Assembly: GCF_001662075.1 (NCBI RefSeq)
Contig: NZ_LYPL01000005.1
Span: forward strand, 310,001-374,000
Reading direction: 5' to 3'
DNA: 64,000 bases
From: Rhizobium bangladeshense
GTDB taxonomy: Bacteria; Pseudomonadota; Alphaproteobacteria; Rhizobiales; Rhizobiaceae
This document shows positions 29,155-37,197 of this stretch, piece after piece. The notes under the pieces are model-generated. The model was not told the origin of the DNA. It did no database searches and saw nothing but the letters and a program-made list of their open reading frames with translations. The position numbers and the translations under genes were made by a program. Position 1 is the stretch's first letter; the number at the start of each line of letters is the position of its first letter.

Positions 29155-29417
29155 AGCGATGCATCCGCTAGCGAAACCAGACAATGCCAGTCACGGCCTA
29201 AACTGACTTGGTGAGCGTTGGTGGGGCGAACGTCCTCGCCAATATATCACCGCTGGTGATGATCATATGCCGTGTCGCGGCTGCGCGAAGATTTCGGGAA
29301 GAGCTGGTGCGCTATCCAGCCAAATCGCCTCGTCAGATCATGACTTCAAAAGGCGTTTACTGCGGCAATCCATGCTCGTCAGGCGGAATCTCCAAGATCT
29401 ACGGTAAATAATCGTGG

Positions 29418-29433
29418 TTAAGCAGCTTTTAAC
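29418..29433 (+). promoter_or_regulatory. Perfect CtrA-type box upstream of the outer-membrane protein gene
   Basis: TTAA (29418-29421), a 7-nt spacer and TTAAC (29429-29433) match the alphaproteobacterial CtrA consensus TTAA-N7-TTAAC exactly, 84 nt before the start codon. Binding by CtrA is inferred. Confidence 0.5.
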
Positions 29434-29517
29434 GTTTCCGGTTCATTATCCATACGAAGCGTATCAGATTGGCGGCGACTTGAGCCTGCCGATGTAACGG
29501 ATTTTGGAGTGGGATCC

Positions 29518-30354
29518 ATGAAAAGAAGCTTGTCCGGCATCTTCGCGGCATTGTTGATCGCGACAAATGCCTATTCCGCGGACTTCGCTCCGGCCGAGCC
29601 CATCCCGGAGCAGCCGCCCGAGGTGACGGTCAGTGAAGCGACGGGCTGGTACCTGCGCGGCGATGTCGGTTATGCCTTTACCGATCTGCGCGGCGCCCGT
29701 TATTTCCAGGGCAGCAATGCTACCGAAGTCGATTTCGACGATGCTGACCTTGACGACGCATGGACGATCGGCGGCGGTGTCGGTTACCAGATCAACAGCT
29801 ACCTGCGTACCGATCTGACCTTCGACTATCTCACACAGGCTGATTTCCGCGGCTCGACGGTCGGGCAGTGCGGCTTCCCGCTGGTGGATTGCACCTCGCG
29901 CGACCGCTCGTCGCTGACCGCCTACACGCTGCTGGCCAACGCCTATGTCGATCTCGGCACCTATGGCTATGTAACGCCTTATGTCGGCGCCGGTATCGGC
30001 GGTTCCTACGTGAAATGGAAGAACCTGCGCAACGTCGCCTGTGCCGATGACGGCAGCTTCTGCGACGACGAGGTCACCCATGGCGGCAAGGGCAACTGGC
30101 GCTTCACCTACGCCCTGATGGCCGGTGCCTCGGTCGACGTCACCTGCAACTTCAAGGCCGATGTCGGCTACCGATACCTGCATATCGATGGCGGCAACAT
30201 GTTCGGCTATGCCGAAAATGGCGGTCCGGGCCGCGACAAGGGCCTCAGCGCCCATGAAGTCCGCGTCGGTGGCCGCTACCTCTTCGGCGGATGCGCCCAG
30301 GCGAGCTACGAACCGCCGCCGGAAATTCCGCTGCAGCAGCCAGTCTACAAGTAA
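29518..30354 (+). CDS. Outer-membrane beta-barrel protein (Omp25/Omp31-like)
   Basis: The 278-residue protein has a signal peptide (MKRSLSGIFAALLIATNAYSA), a short Pro/Glu-rich linker, then alternating beta-strand sequence typical of eight-stranded barrels: GWYLRGDVGYAFTDL, GGGVGYQINSYLRTDLTFDY, TPYVGAGIGGSYVKW, DVGYRYLHIDGG and EVRVGGRYLFGG. Family members are structural porin-like proteins of the rhizobial/Brucella outer membrane. ATG 29518 is preceded by GGAG. A perfect CtrA-type box lies upstream and a terminator downstream, so it is a single-gene unit. Confidence 0.85.
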   Translation: MKRSLSGIFAALLIATNAYSADFAPAEPIPEQPPEVTVSEATGWYLRGDVGYAFTDLRGARYFQGSNATEVDFDDADLDDAWTIGGGVGYQINSYLRTDLTFDYLTQADFRGSTVGQCGFPLVDCTSRDRSSLTAYTLLANAYVDLGTYGYVTPYVGAGIGGSYVKWKNLRNVACADDGSFCDDEVTHGGKGNWRFTYALMAGASVDVTCNFKADVGYRYLHIDGGNMFGYAENGGPGRDKGLSAHEVRVGGRYLFGGCAQASYEPPPEIPLQQPVYK

Positions 30355-30373
30355 ATCCAATCTCCTGCATCAG

Positions 30374-30405
30374 AAAGCCGTCCGACCTCCGGGCGGCTTT
30401 TTTCA
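30374..30405 (+). terminator. Rho-independent terminator of the outer-membrane protein gene
   Basis: AGCCG-T-CCG pairs with CGG-G-CGGCT (about 30376-30398), followed by TTTTTT. Confidence 0.88.
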
Positions 30406-30498
30406 TTTTGACGACCTCTCTGCGTCAAAATATCTTCCGCTTGCGACATTTCGATCTTGACTGTGAAGCCTCCGATCCATACACACGGCGGCGGGACA

Positions 30499-30540
30499 CC
30501 CTTCCCCAACGAAGGGCTTTCTATCTGAGAGGATAGCATC
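30499..30540 (+). ncRNA. serC leader, candidate serC RNA motif
   Basis: Two adjacent hairpins lie immediately before serC: CCCTTC/GAAGGG (30499-30504/30511-30516, 6-nt loop) and CTATC/GATAG (30521-30525/30532-30536), the second enclosing the GAGAGGA ribosome site. A conserved serC RNA motif is known upstream of serC in alphaproteobacteria; position and two-hairpin form fit, but I could not compare to the covariance model. Confidence 0.5.
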
Positions 30541-31719
30541 ATGGCGAAGACCGCAAAGCCGGACATCCGTCCGTACAATACCCATTTTTCTTCTGGCCCC
30601 TGCTCGAAGCGCCCCGGTTGGTCGCTCGAAGCCCTTTCCGACGCGGCTCTCGGCCGTTCGCACCGCGCCAAGGTCGGCAAGGCCAAGCTCAAGCAGGCCA
30701 TCGACCTTACCCGCGAAATTCTCGAAGTGCCGGCGGATTACCGCATCGGCATCGTTCCGGCCTCCGACACCGGCGCCGTCGAAATGGCGCTATGGTCGCT
30801 GCTCGGCGAACGCGGTGTCGACATGCTCGCCTGGGAAAGCTTCGGCGCCGGCTGGGTCACCGATGTCGTCAAACAGCTGAAGCTCAAGGATGTGCGCAGG
30901 CTCGAAGCCGTTTACGGCGAGCTTCCCGATCTCTCGGCTGTCGATTTCGACCGTGACGTCGTCTTCACCTGGAACGGCACCACATCAGGTGTGCGCGTGC
31001 CGAACGGCGATTTCATTCCCGCCGACCGCAAGGGCCTGACGATCTGCGACGCCACCTCGGCCGCTTTCGCCCAGCAACTCGATTTCGCAAAGCTCGATGT
31101 CGTCACCTTCTCCTGGCAGAAGGTTCTGGGCGGCGAGGGCGCGCACGGCGTCATCATTCTTTCGCCGCGCGCCGTCGAGCGCCTCACAACCTATACGCCG
31201 GCCTGGCCGCTGCCGAAGATCTTCCGCATGACCTCGGGCGGCAAGCTGACGGAAGGCATCTTCCAGGGCGAGACGATCAACACGCCTTCGATGCTCTGCG
31301 TCGAGGACTACATCGATGCGCTGCTCTGGGCCAAAGAGCTTGGCGGTCTCAAGGCGCTGATCGCGCGGGCCGATGCCAATGCCAAGGTCATCCACGATTT
31401 CGTCGCGGCGAACGACTGGATCGCCAATCTCGCCGTCAAGGTGGAAACGGCCTCCAACACCTCCGTCTGCCTGAAAATCGTCGACAGGGACATCACGGCG
31501 CTTGACGACGATGGCCAGGCGAATTTCGCCAAGGGTCTGGTCGGCCTGCTGGAAAAGGAAGGTGTAGCCTATGACATCGGCCATTACCGCGACGCGCCGT
31601 CGGGTCTGCGCATCTGGGCGGGTGCGACGATCGAGGCATCCGACATGCAGAAGCTGATGCCCTGGCTTTCCTGGGCCTTCGAAACGCAGAAGGCGCAGCT
31701 CTCTCAGGCCGCTGCTTAA
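30541..31719 (+). CDS. serC: Phosphoserine aminotransferase
   Basis: A 392-residue PLP aminotransferase of the alphaproteobacterial SerC type: [14 protein letters not shown] at the N-terminus, [28 protein letters not shown], and the PLP lysine in [15 protein letters not shown], with the [20 protein letters not shown] segment. It converts 3-phosphohydroxypyruvate to phosphoserine with glutamate. The ribosome site is within a leader hairpin, suggesting translational control. serA follows 77 nt downstream, giving the first two steps of serine synthesis together. Confidence 0.96.
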   Translation: MAKTAKPDIRPYNTHFSSGPCSKRPGWSLEALSDAALGRSHRAKVGKAKLKQAIDLTREILEVPADYRIGIVPASDTGAVEMALWSLLGERGVDMLAWESFGAGWVTDVVKQLKLKDVRRLEAVYGELPDLSAVDFDRDVVFTWNGTTSGVRVPNGDFIPADRKGLTICDATSAAFAQQLDFAKLDVVTFSWQKVLGGEGAHGVIILSPRAVERLTTYTPAWPLPKIFRMTSGGKLTEGIFQGETINTPSMLCVEDYIDALLWAKELGGLKALIARADANAKVIHDFVAANDWIANLAVKVETASNTSVCLKIVDRDITALDDDGQANFAKGLVGLLEKEGVAYDIGHYRDAPSGLRIWAGATIEASDMQKLMPWLSWAFETQKAQLSQAAA

Positions 31720-31796
31720 TGTGATCGCATCCGGCTCCGCCACAGGGCGGAGCCCCTGATTTCATCCATCGCTGAACATTTTTGAAGGAGTCCCTC

Positions 31797-33392
31797 ATGG
31801 CACCTCGCGTTCTCGTATCCGACGAATTGTCGGAAACCGCCGTCCAGATCTTCCGCGACCGCGGCGTCGAAGTCGATTTCGAACCGCAGCTCGGCAAGGA
31901 CAAGGACCGTCTGCTCGAAGTCATCGGCAAATATGATGGCCTGGCCATCCGTTCCGCCACCAAGGTGACTGAAAAGATCATCGAAGGGGCGAAGAACCTC
32001 AAGGTCGTCGGCCGCGCCGGCATCGGCGTCGACAATGTCGATATTCCGGCCGCCTCCCGCCGCGGCATCATCGTCATGAACACGCCCTTCGGCAATTCGA
32101 TCACGACGGCCGAACACGCGATCGCGCTGATGTTCGCTGTCGCTCGCCAGCTTCCGGCAGCCGATACCTCGACGCAGGCCGGCAAATGGGAGAAGTCGAA
32201 ATTCATGGGTGTCGAGATCACCGGCAAGACGCTCGGCGTCATCGGCGCCGGCAATATCGGTTCGATCGTCTGCGCCCGCGCCATCGGCCTCAAGATGCAT
32301 GTCGTCGCCTATGACCCGTTCCTCTCCAAGGAGCGCGCCGAGGAAATGGGAGTCACCAAGGTTGAGCTGGACGAGCTTTTCGCCCGCGCCGATTTCATCA
32401 CGCTACACGTGCCGATGACCGACAAGACGCGCGGCATCCTCAACAAGGAAGCGCTCGCGAAGACCAAGCCGGGCGTGCGCATCATCAATTGCGCCCGTGG
32501 CGGACTGGTCGATGAAGCGGCTCTCGCCGAGGCCATCAAGTCCGGCCACGTCGCCGGTGCCGCCTTCGACGTGTTCGAGGTCGAGCCCGCCAAGGAAAGC
32601 CCGCTCTTCGGTCTGCCGAACGTCGTCTGCACGCCGCATCTCGGCGCTTCGACGACCGAGGCGCAGGAAAACGTCGCTCTGCAGGTGGCCGAACAGATGT
32701 CGGACTATCTCGTCAAGGGCGCGGTCTCCAACGCCATCAACATGCCGTCGATCACCGCGGAAGAAGCGCCGATCCTGAAGCCTTTCATCCGTCTTGCCGA
32801 CGTTCTCGGCGCCTTCGTCGGCCAGGTCACCGAAGAGCCGATCAAGGAAATCGAGATCCTTTATGACGGCGTCACCGCCAACATGAACACGCGGGCACTG
32901 ACGAGCGCGGTGCTCGCCGGTCTCATTCGCCCGCAGGTCGCCGACGTCAACATGGTTTCGGCGCCGATCATGATCAAGGAAAAAGGCATCGTGCTTTCCG
33001 AGGTCAAGCGCGATAAGACGGGCGTGTTCGACGGCTATATCAAGCTTACGGTGACGACCGAGAGCATGACGCGTTCAATCGCCGGCACGGTGTTTTCGGA
33101 CGGCAAGCCGCGCTTCATCCAGATAAAGGGTATCAATCTCGATGCCGATGTCGGCTCGCACATGATCTACATCACCAATACCGACGTCCCTGGCATGATC
33201 GGCTTCATCGGCACGACGCTCGGTGCTGCCGGCGTCAACATCGCCAACTTCCAGCTCGGTCGCGACAAGCAGGGCGGCGACGCCATCGCGCTGCTCTATG
33301 TCGACGGCGAGGTGGAGGACGGCGTGCTCGAACGGCTGACAGCGCACCAAGCAATCCGCCAGGCAAAGCTGCTGACATTCAACATAGACTGA
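31797..33392 (+). CDS. serA: D-3-phosphoglycerate dehydrogenase, long form
   Basis: The 531-residue enzyme has a substrate-binding domain, an NAD domain (GVIGAGNIGSIVCARA, near 145-160), the catalytic Arg-Glu-His set typical of D-2-hydroxyacid dehydrogenases (NCARGGLVDEAAL; TPHLGASTTEAQ), an intervening allosteric domain and a C-terminal ACT domain (YITNTDVPGMIGFIGTTLG). This is the type I long form seen in alphaproteobacteria and mycobacteria, usually feedback-inhibited by serine. ATG 31797 has AAGGAG 7 nt upstream; five upstream codons are excluded. A very stable terminator follows. Confidence 0.97.
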   Translation: MAPRVLVSDELSETAVQIFRDRGVEVDFEPQLGKDKDRLLEVIGKYDGLAIRSATKVTEKIIEGAKNLKVVGRAGIGVDNVDIPAASRRGIIVMNTPFGNSITTAEHAIALMFAVARQLPAADTSTQAGKWEKSKFMGVEITGKTLGVIGAGNIGSIVCARAIGLKMHVVAYDPFLSKERAEEMGVTKVELDELFARADFITLHVPMTDKTRGILNKEALAKTKPGVRIINCARGGLVDEAALAEAIKSGHVAGAAFDVFEVEPAKESPLFGLPNVVCTPHLGASTTEAQENVALQVAEQMSDYLVKGAVSNAINMPSITAEEAPILKPFIRLADVLGAFVGQVTEEPIKEIEILYDGVTANMNTRALTSAVLAGLIRPQVADVNMVSAPIMIKEKGIVLSEVKRDKTGVFDGYIKLTVTTESMTRSIAGTVFSDGKPRFIQIKGINLDADVGSHMIYITNTDVPGMIGFIGTTLGAAGVNIANFQLGRDKQGGDAIALLYVDGEVEDGVLERLTAHQAIRQAKLLTFNID

Positions 33393-33417
33393 GCTTCCTT
33401 CCTCCCAAGGAAACAGG

Positions 33418-33450
33418 AAAACCCGGCGCCGGAAACGGCGCCGGGTTTTC
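33418..33450 (+). terminator. Rho-independent terminator of serA
   Basis: AACCCGGCGCC (33420-33430) pairs with GGCGCCGGGTT (33437-33447) around GGAAAC, with a flanking AAAA/TTTT, so it can act in both directions. Confidence 0.93.
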
Positions 33451-33472
33451 TGCGTCAGCAATGGGTATATTT

Positions 33473-33739
33473 TCAGTGAGGCAAGCGCTTGCGGCGGACG
33501 ATCTTGCCGAAACGGGCTCTATCGTCCTCAGCCTTGGTGCGATGAAGGAAGGCGCGCCTGCTGCCTTCGAGACCCTGGAAGAATTCGTCCCAGGAAATCT
33601 CCTCCTGCGTTTCCGAGGAAAAATCGACGCGGACGGTTTCGCTGTCGCTCGCGTCCTTGATGCGGGCGGGATGGCCGCCTCGCTCTTCGATCCAGTGTCT
33701 GATCCTGTTGTAATCCGCCGTCGTGCCGAACCTGGCCAT
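33473..33739 (-). CDS. Conserved hypothetical small protein
   Basis: The 88-residue cytoplasmic protein (MARFGTTADYNRIRHWIEER, then GGHPARIKDASDSETVRVDF and a basic tail) has no signal or membrane segment. Similar small rhizobial proteins are often mislabelled 1,4-alpha-glucan branching enzyme; nothing here supports that. ATG 33739 has GGAGG 6 nt upstream, better than the ATG at 33769. It is convergent with serA and shares its bidirectional terminator. Function unknown. Confidence 0.7.
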   Translation of the reverse strand: MARFGTTADYNRIRHWIEERGGHPARIKDASDSETVRVDFSSETQEEISWDEFFQGLEGSRRAFLHRTKAEDDRARFGKIVRRKRLPH

Positions 33740-33868
33740 GAAACCCTCCGCAGCATACGATTGCGACATTGATCACCCCAAACGCATGATCGAAAGAATA
33801 GTTCCATAGGGCGATAATTATTTGCTCGACGATTTCCGGTTGAGCCGGCTGCTCAAGCATTCGTTATT

Positions 33869-33896
33869 TTGAGAACAGCGGTCGGAGCGGCATAAT
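33869..33896 (+). promoter_or_regulatory. Candidate sigma-70 promoter of the 33-residue peptide gene
   Basis: TTGAGA (33869-33874) and CATAAT (33891-33896) with a 16-nt spacer, 27 nt before the start codon. Confidence 0.45.
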
Positions 33897-33922
33897 TCGC
33901 ATTGGCTGGAAGGAGGATGTAT

Positions 33923-34024
33923 ATGAAACGCTATTCATGCTCGATAATCGGACTGGCGCTCATGACCGCCGTCATCGCCAATCCAGGCATCGCATTCGCC
34001 TGCAACAAGCTGATCGGCACCTGA
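33923..34024 (+). CDS. Small secreted peptide, 33 residues
   Basis: A short frame MKRYSCSIIGLALMTAVIAN through GIAFACNKLIGT, ending TGA 34022-34024. It starts 6 nt after AAGGAGG, one of the best ribosome sites in the window. The sequence is essentially a Sec signal peptide with an AFA cleavage site, leaving a tail CNKLIGT; the residues before Cys do not form a normal lipobox. A promoter-like pair lies upstream and a UUCG-loop terminator 18 nt downstream, so it looks like a complete gene. It could also be a truncated entericidin-like lipoprotein. Function unknown. Confidence 0.6.
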   Translation: MKRYSCSIIGLALMTAVIANPGIAFACNKLIGT

Positions 34025-34041
34025 GCCGCACCCCCGCTTTC

Positions 34042-34071
34042 AAGGCGTGGCTTCGGCCGCGCCTTCCTTTC
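34042..34071 (+). terminator. UUCG-tetraloop terminator after the small peptide gene
   Basis: AAGGCGTGGC (34042-34051) pairs with GCCGCGCCTT (34056-34065), one G-U pair, closing a TTCG loop, then CCTTTCT. Confidence 0.8.
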
Positions 34072-34206
34072 TGACTGGCGAAACGATCGGCCGCCCGAAC
34101 GCCGCCTCTTGCGTCCCGATACAATCCTTTCTATATCGATCGCTTATCGAAAGGCGGCCGATCCCGCCCCATACAGCAATCCGCCGCAATTGCAGCGCAA
34201 GGGCGG

Positions 34207-35436
34207 ATGATGAGCGCGCAGAATTTGGCACCACCGTTGAACACACTGGATTTTGACAAGAAGCCGGAAGAGACCCGCGTCGTCGTCGCCATGTCGGGCG
34301 GCGTCGATTCCTCCGTCGTGGCCGGCCTTCTCAAACAGCAGGGTTACGACGTGCTCGGGATTACGCTGCAGCTTTACGACCATGGCGCCGCCGTTCATCG
34401 CGCCGGGTCCTGCTGCGCCGGTCAGGATATCGACGATGCGCGCCGCGTCTGCGAGACGCTCGGCATTCCGCATTATGTGCTCGATTACGAGAAGCGCTTT
34501 CGCGAGACGGTGATCAATCCCTTCGCCGAAAGCTATGTGGCCGGCGAAACGCCGATCCCCTGCGTCTCCTGCAACCAGACCGTCAAGTTCGCCGATCTCC
34601 TGGCGACCGCCAAGGAGCTCGGCGCCGATGCGCTGGCGACCGGCCATTATATCCGGTCGCGGCCGAACCCTTCGCCCGAACATCCCGGCCGCCGTGCGCT
34701 GTTCCGTCCGGCCGACGCCGACCGCGACCAGAGCTATTTCCTGTTCGCCACGACGCAGGAGCAGATCGATTATCTGCGCTTTCCGCTCGGCGGTCTGCCG
34801 AAGGCCGAGACCCGCCGGCTTGCCGAAAAGATGGGCCTCGTCGTCGCCAAGAAGGCCGACAGCCAGGACATCTGCTTTGTGCCGCAGGGCAAATATTCCG
34901 ATATCATCACCAAGCTGAAGCCGAATGCGGCGCTTGCCGGCGAGATCGTCCATCTCGACGGCCGCGTTTTGGGAACGCACGAAGGCATACTGCACTTCAC
35001 CATCGGCCAGCGCCGCGGCATCGGCATCGCCACCGGCGAGCCGCTCTACGTCGTCTATCTCGATGCCCGCTCGCGCCGCGTCATCGTTGGGCCGAAGGAG
35101 GCGCTGGAAACACACCGCGTCTATCTGCGCGACGTCAACTGGCTGGGCGACGAGACGCTTGCGGAAGCAGCGTCCGGCGAAGGCTTCGCCTGTTACGCCA
35201 AGGTCCGCTCGACCAGGGCGCCGGCACCGTCCGTGCTGCATGTCGATTCCACCGGCACCTATGTCGATCTAACGGTCGGCGAGGCTGGTATCGCACCCGG
35301 CCAGGCCTGCGCGCTCTATTCCGCGCCCGGCGACGACGCCCGCGTCTTCGGCGGCGGCTTCATCGAGCGCTCCGAGCGCGAACCCTCGGCCGAGGCCTCG
35401 CTCAAGGCGCTGCTTGCCAGCCCCGTCGCGGCTTGA
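34207..35436 (+). CDS. mnmA: tRNA-specific 2-thiouridylase MnmA
   Basis: The 409-residue enzyme has the PP-loop [16 protein letters not shown] (about 27-42), the catalytic Cys pair in [13 protein letters not shown] and [19 protein letters not shown] and [10 protein letters not shown]. It adds sulfur to U34 of tRNAs for Lys, Glu and Gln in the cytoplasm. ATG 34207 follows AAGGGCGG; a second ATG directly after is equally possible. An elongator-type tRNA gene lies 136 nt downstream but has its own promoter. Confidence 0.97.
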   Translation: MMSAQNLAPPLNTLDFDKKPEETRVVVAMSGGVDSSVVAGLLKQQGYDVLGITLQLYDHGAAVHRAGSCCAGQDIDDARRVCETLGIPHYVLDYEKRFRETVINPFAESYVAGETPIPCVSCNQTVKFADLLATAKELGADALATGHYIRSRPNPSPEHPGRRALFRPADADRDQSYFLFATTQEQIDYLRFPLGGLPKAETRRLAEKMGLVVAKKADSQDICFVPQGKYSDIITKLKPNAALAGEIVHLDGRVLGTHEGILHFTIGQRRGIGIATGEPLYVVYLDARSRRVIVGPKEALETHRVYLRDVNWLGDETLAEAASGEGFACYAKVRSTRAPAPSVLHVDSTGTYVDLTVGEAGIAPGQACALYSAPGDDARVFGGGFIERSEREPSAEASLKALLASPVAA

Positions 35437-35489
35437 AACCCTCAGGAAACGACCGCCAACAAAGCCGGGCGTTTTTCTCCATCATGCGC

Positions 35490-35519
35490 TTGACACAAAG
35501 CCGAAGCGCACCTTATAAG
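35490..35519 (+). promoter_or_regulatory. Promoter of the tRNA gene
   Basis: TTGACA (35490-35495) and TATAAG (35514-35519) with an 18-nt spacer, 53 nt before the tRNA 5' end. Confidence 0.7.
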
Positions 35520-35572
35520 CCGCTCATCCCACGAGCCCGCAGCGCTTCGCGAGCAGGTATCGGTTGACCAGT

Positions 35573-35649
35573 GGCGGAGTAGCTCAGTAGGTCAGAGCAG
35601 AGGAATCATAATCCTTGTGTCGGGGGTTCAAATCCCTCCTCCGCTACCA
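35573..35649 (+). tRNA. tRNA-Met (anticodon CAT)
   Basis: A 77-nt cloverleaf: acceptor GGCGGAG/CTCCGCT, D arm GCTC/GAGC, anticodon stem GAGGA/TCCTT with loop ATCATAA (anticodon CAT), T arm GGGGG/CCCTC with TTCAAAT, and encoded CCA. The acceptor pairs fully, so it is not the initiator. Elongator Met is favoured; tRNA-Ile2 (CAU, the TilS substrate) cannot be excluded by eye. Confidence 0.92.
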
Positions 35650-35774
35650 TCTCTTCCTTGCAGAATTTGCGATTCTGGCGGCTCGATTTGAGCCGGTTCC
35701 GACGGCCGCGGTAGTGCGTCCCTCCGCGGAAAGACGCGGCGACAGGACCATAATCGCTGACGCCGAGGCCAGCA

Positions 35775-35903
35775 CTATCTGTAGAGCATAAAATGCAATA
35801 TCGGCATTTTCATCGCCCAAAGATAGGATGCCGCAGCGATAATAATTGCCCATAAGGCCAGCGAGAACATGACCGCGACTAACCTGATTCCCATTGACTG
35901 CAT
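35775..35903 (-). CDS. Small single-span membrane protein, 42 residues
   Basis: The frame begins MQSMGIRLVAVMFSLALWAI, continues with IIAAASYLWAM and ends MPILHFMLYR, stop TAG 35777-35775. One hydrophobic helix covers about residues 8-31. GGAGG lies 5 nt before the ATG, an excellent ribosome site. A competing frame at 35644-35853 on the same strand overlaps the tRNA and lacks a ribosome site, so I reject it. No family is recognised; probably an inner-membrane small protein. Confidence 0.6.
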   Translation of the reverse strand: MQSMGIRLVAVMFSLALWAIIIAAASYLWAMKMPILHFMLYR

Positions 35904-36062
35904 TATTTCCTCCATCCCAGAATAACCGTCCCTCCTCGGACGATCTATTGCTAGCAGGGCGCAGGTCGGTCAGCTATCGCAAGAAATTGCTACTGGATCG
36001 TCGCTGCTGCGCACGCTCGGAAAGAGGCAATGTTTGGCGATGCGCGCCCTTTTCCACTTCTC

Positions 36063-36890
36063 TCAAACGACAAAGTGGAAGTTGTCGTACTGCGCGCCAT
36101 AATAGTCGGGGCCGCTCGTTTCGGTGATGACGGGCTCGGTGTCGAGCACGAGGTAGTCGATCTGGCCATAGGCGCTGAGATCAATCACTTGCGGGTCATG
36201 AATGCTGTCGGCGGTCACGTCGACCGTAACCAGGAACACGGTATCGCCGTTCAGCCTACCTTCGATCGTCAGAACGTTGTCATAGTCTGATGTGCCATTT
36301 GCCACGCTGAATTGCTCGATCTGAAAGCGGCCCCCATCGGCGGCCTGGATGGGTGTCCAGAAGGCGCCGCCTGACAGAAAATGGTTGCCGTCGGCTTCCT
36401 TTTGTATCGCTGCATCGTCACCATCGTACCAGGCGCCCCAATCGAAGCCCTTGTAGCCTGTAGGGAAATCATATTTGCCGACATCCTCGAAATTGACGAA
36501 GATGTCGCCACGCTCCGGCAGATCGACAGCGATATTGAGCAAGCCGAAGTCGGTAGCGCCTTTGCCGTCCGAGATCTTGAAATTGAACTGATCGAGGAGT
36601 TGATCTCCCGGGCCGAGCGCCAATACCACCGGATTGGAGTGATCGAGTTCATAGGTGTAGTAGCCGTCGGAATAGACGGTCAGCGTGCCGTATTTTCCCT
36701 CGATCGTCGTCGTCGTGGCCGGTCCGTCCGGATTGGCCGGTTGCGGAATTCGCTGCCCGTTCACGAAGTTGAGACGCAGAAGATCTCCGTCGGCATCCGT
36801 GGAACCGTCCAGGATGTTGCCGTCAACCGGCTTGTCGATGTCGAAAATGGGCTGGTATACGTCCGCTGCGACCGGCTTGTGGTTTGCCAT
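36063..36890 (-). CDS. Rap-like secreted protein with cadherin/VCBS-type domain
   Basis: The 275-residue protein lacks a Sec signal. Its first half resembles a VCBS/cadherin-like module (GNILDGSTDADGDLLRLNFVNG, YGTLTVYSDGYYTYELDHSNP, FNFKISDGKGATDFGLLNIAV), rich in Asp and Gly as in Ca2+-binding repeats. The second half is beta-rich and ends in DYYGAQYDNFHFVV, an acidic-aromatic tail like type I secretion signals. Rhizobium adhering proteins (Rap), exported by PrsDE, have this character, so a surface or adhesion role is inferred. ATG 36890 has GGAGG 5 nt upstream. It stands alone. Confidence 0.65.
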   Translation of the reverse strand: MANHKPVAADVYQPIFDIDKPVDGNILDGSTDADGDLLRLNFVNGQRIPQPANPDGPATTTTIEGKYGTLTVYSDGYYTYELDHSNPVVLALGPGDQLLDQFNFKISDGKGATDFGLLNIAVDLPERGDIFVNFEDVGKYDFPTGYKGFDWGAWYDGDDAAIQKEADGNHFLSGGAFWTPIQAADGGRFQIEQFSVANGTSDYDNVLTIEGRLNGDTVFLVTVDVTADSIHDPQVIDLSAYGQIDYLVLDTEPVITETSGPDYYGAQYDNFHFVV

Positions 36891-37197
36891 TTCTACCTCC
36901 CGTCTGAAATTCTGTTTAAACATGCAACCCTATCGGGTGCTTGGCAACGAAATTTTGCCGAGCGTCAGATCAATTCAGCCTGTCATATCCGGCCGGCACA
37001 ATTTGTCTGTAGCTCAAGGATCCAAGTAAAGGGACTGACGCCGGCGTCTATTCCCTTAGAAATGAATATTTATGACCTGTCTTACGCTGATGTCGCTTTG
37101 GAGAATGCGGCATTTTCTGCCAGCAGAAGTATTTCCGGCCAGTATTAATGCCAGTCAAATGATGATGTCATCATGACGATATACGGCATTGATTGCT
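36891..37197. other. Intergenic region upstream of the Rap-like gene (307 nt)
   Basis: No gene is seen. Near the livF end there is a short perfect palindrome ATGATGA-TG-TCATCAT (37159-37174) without a T-run; the rest should hold the promoter of the Rap-like gene. Confidence 0.5.

Larger units (their letters stand above)
28739..29517. other. glmM to outer-membrane protein intergenic region (779 nt)
   Basis: No protein gene is supported. The region holds a hairpin at 28831-28864, a long dispersed repeat at 28985-29154, a perfect CtrA-type box at 29418-29433 and the promoter of the outer-membrane gene. A 67-codon frame at 29208-29411 has no recognisable family or good ribosome site. Confidence 0.7.

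Noticed and set aside
35573-35649. tRNA-Ile2 (CAU) identity
   Set aside because: Anticodon is compatible, but acceptor and arm sequence look like the alphaproteobacterial elongator Met tRNA; left as Met with the alternative noted.
35644-35853. 69-codon minus-strand frame beside the tRNA
   Set aside because: Overlaps the tRNA end, lacks a ribosome site, and conflicts with the better-supported 42-residue membrane protein frame.
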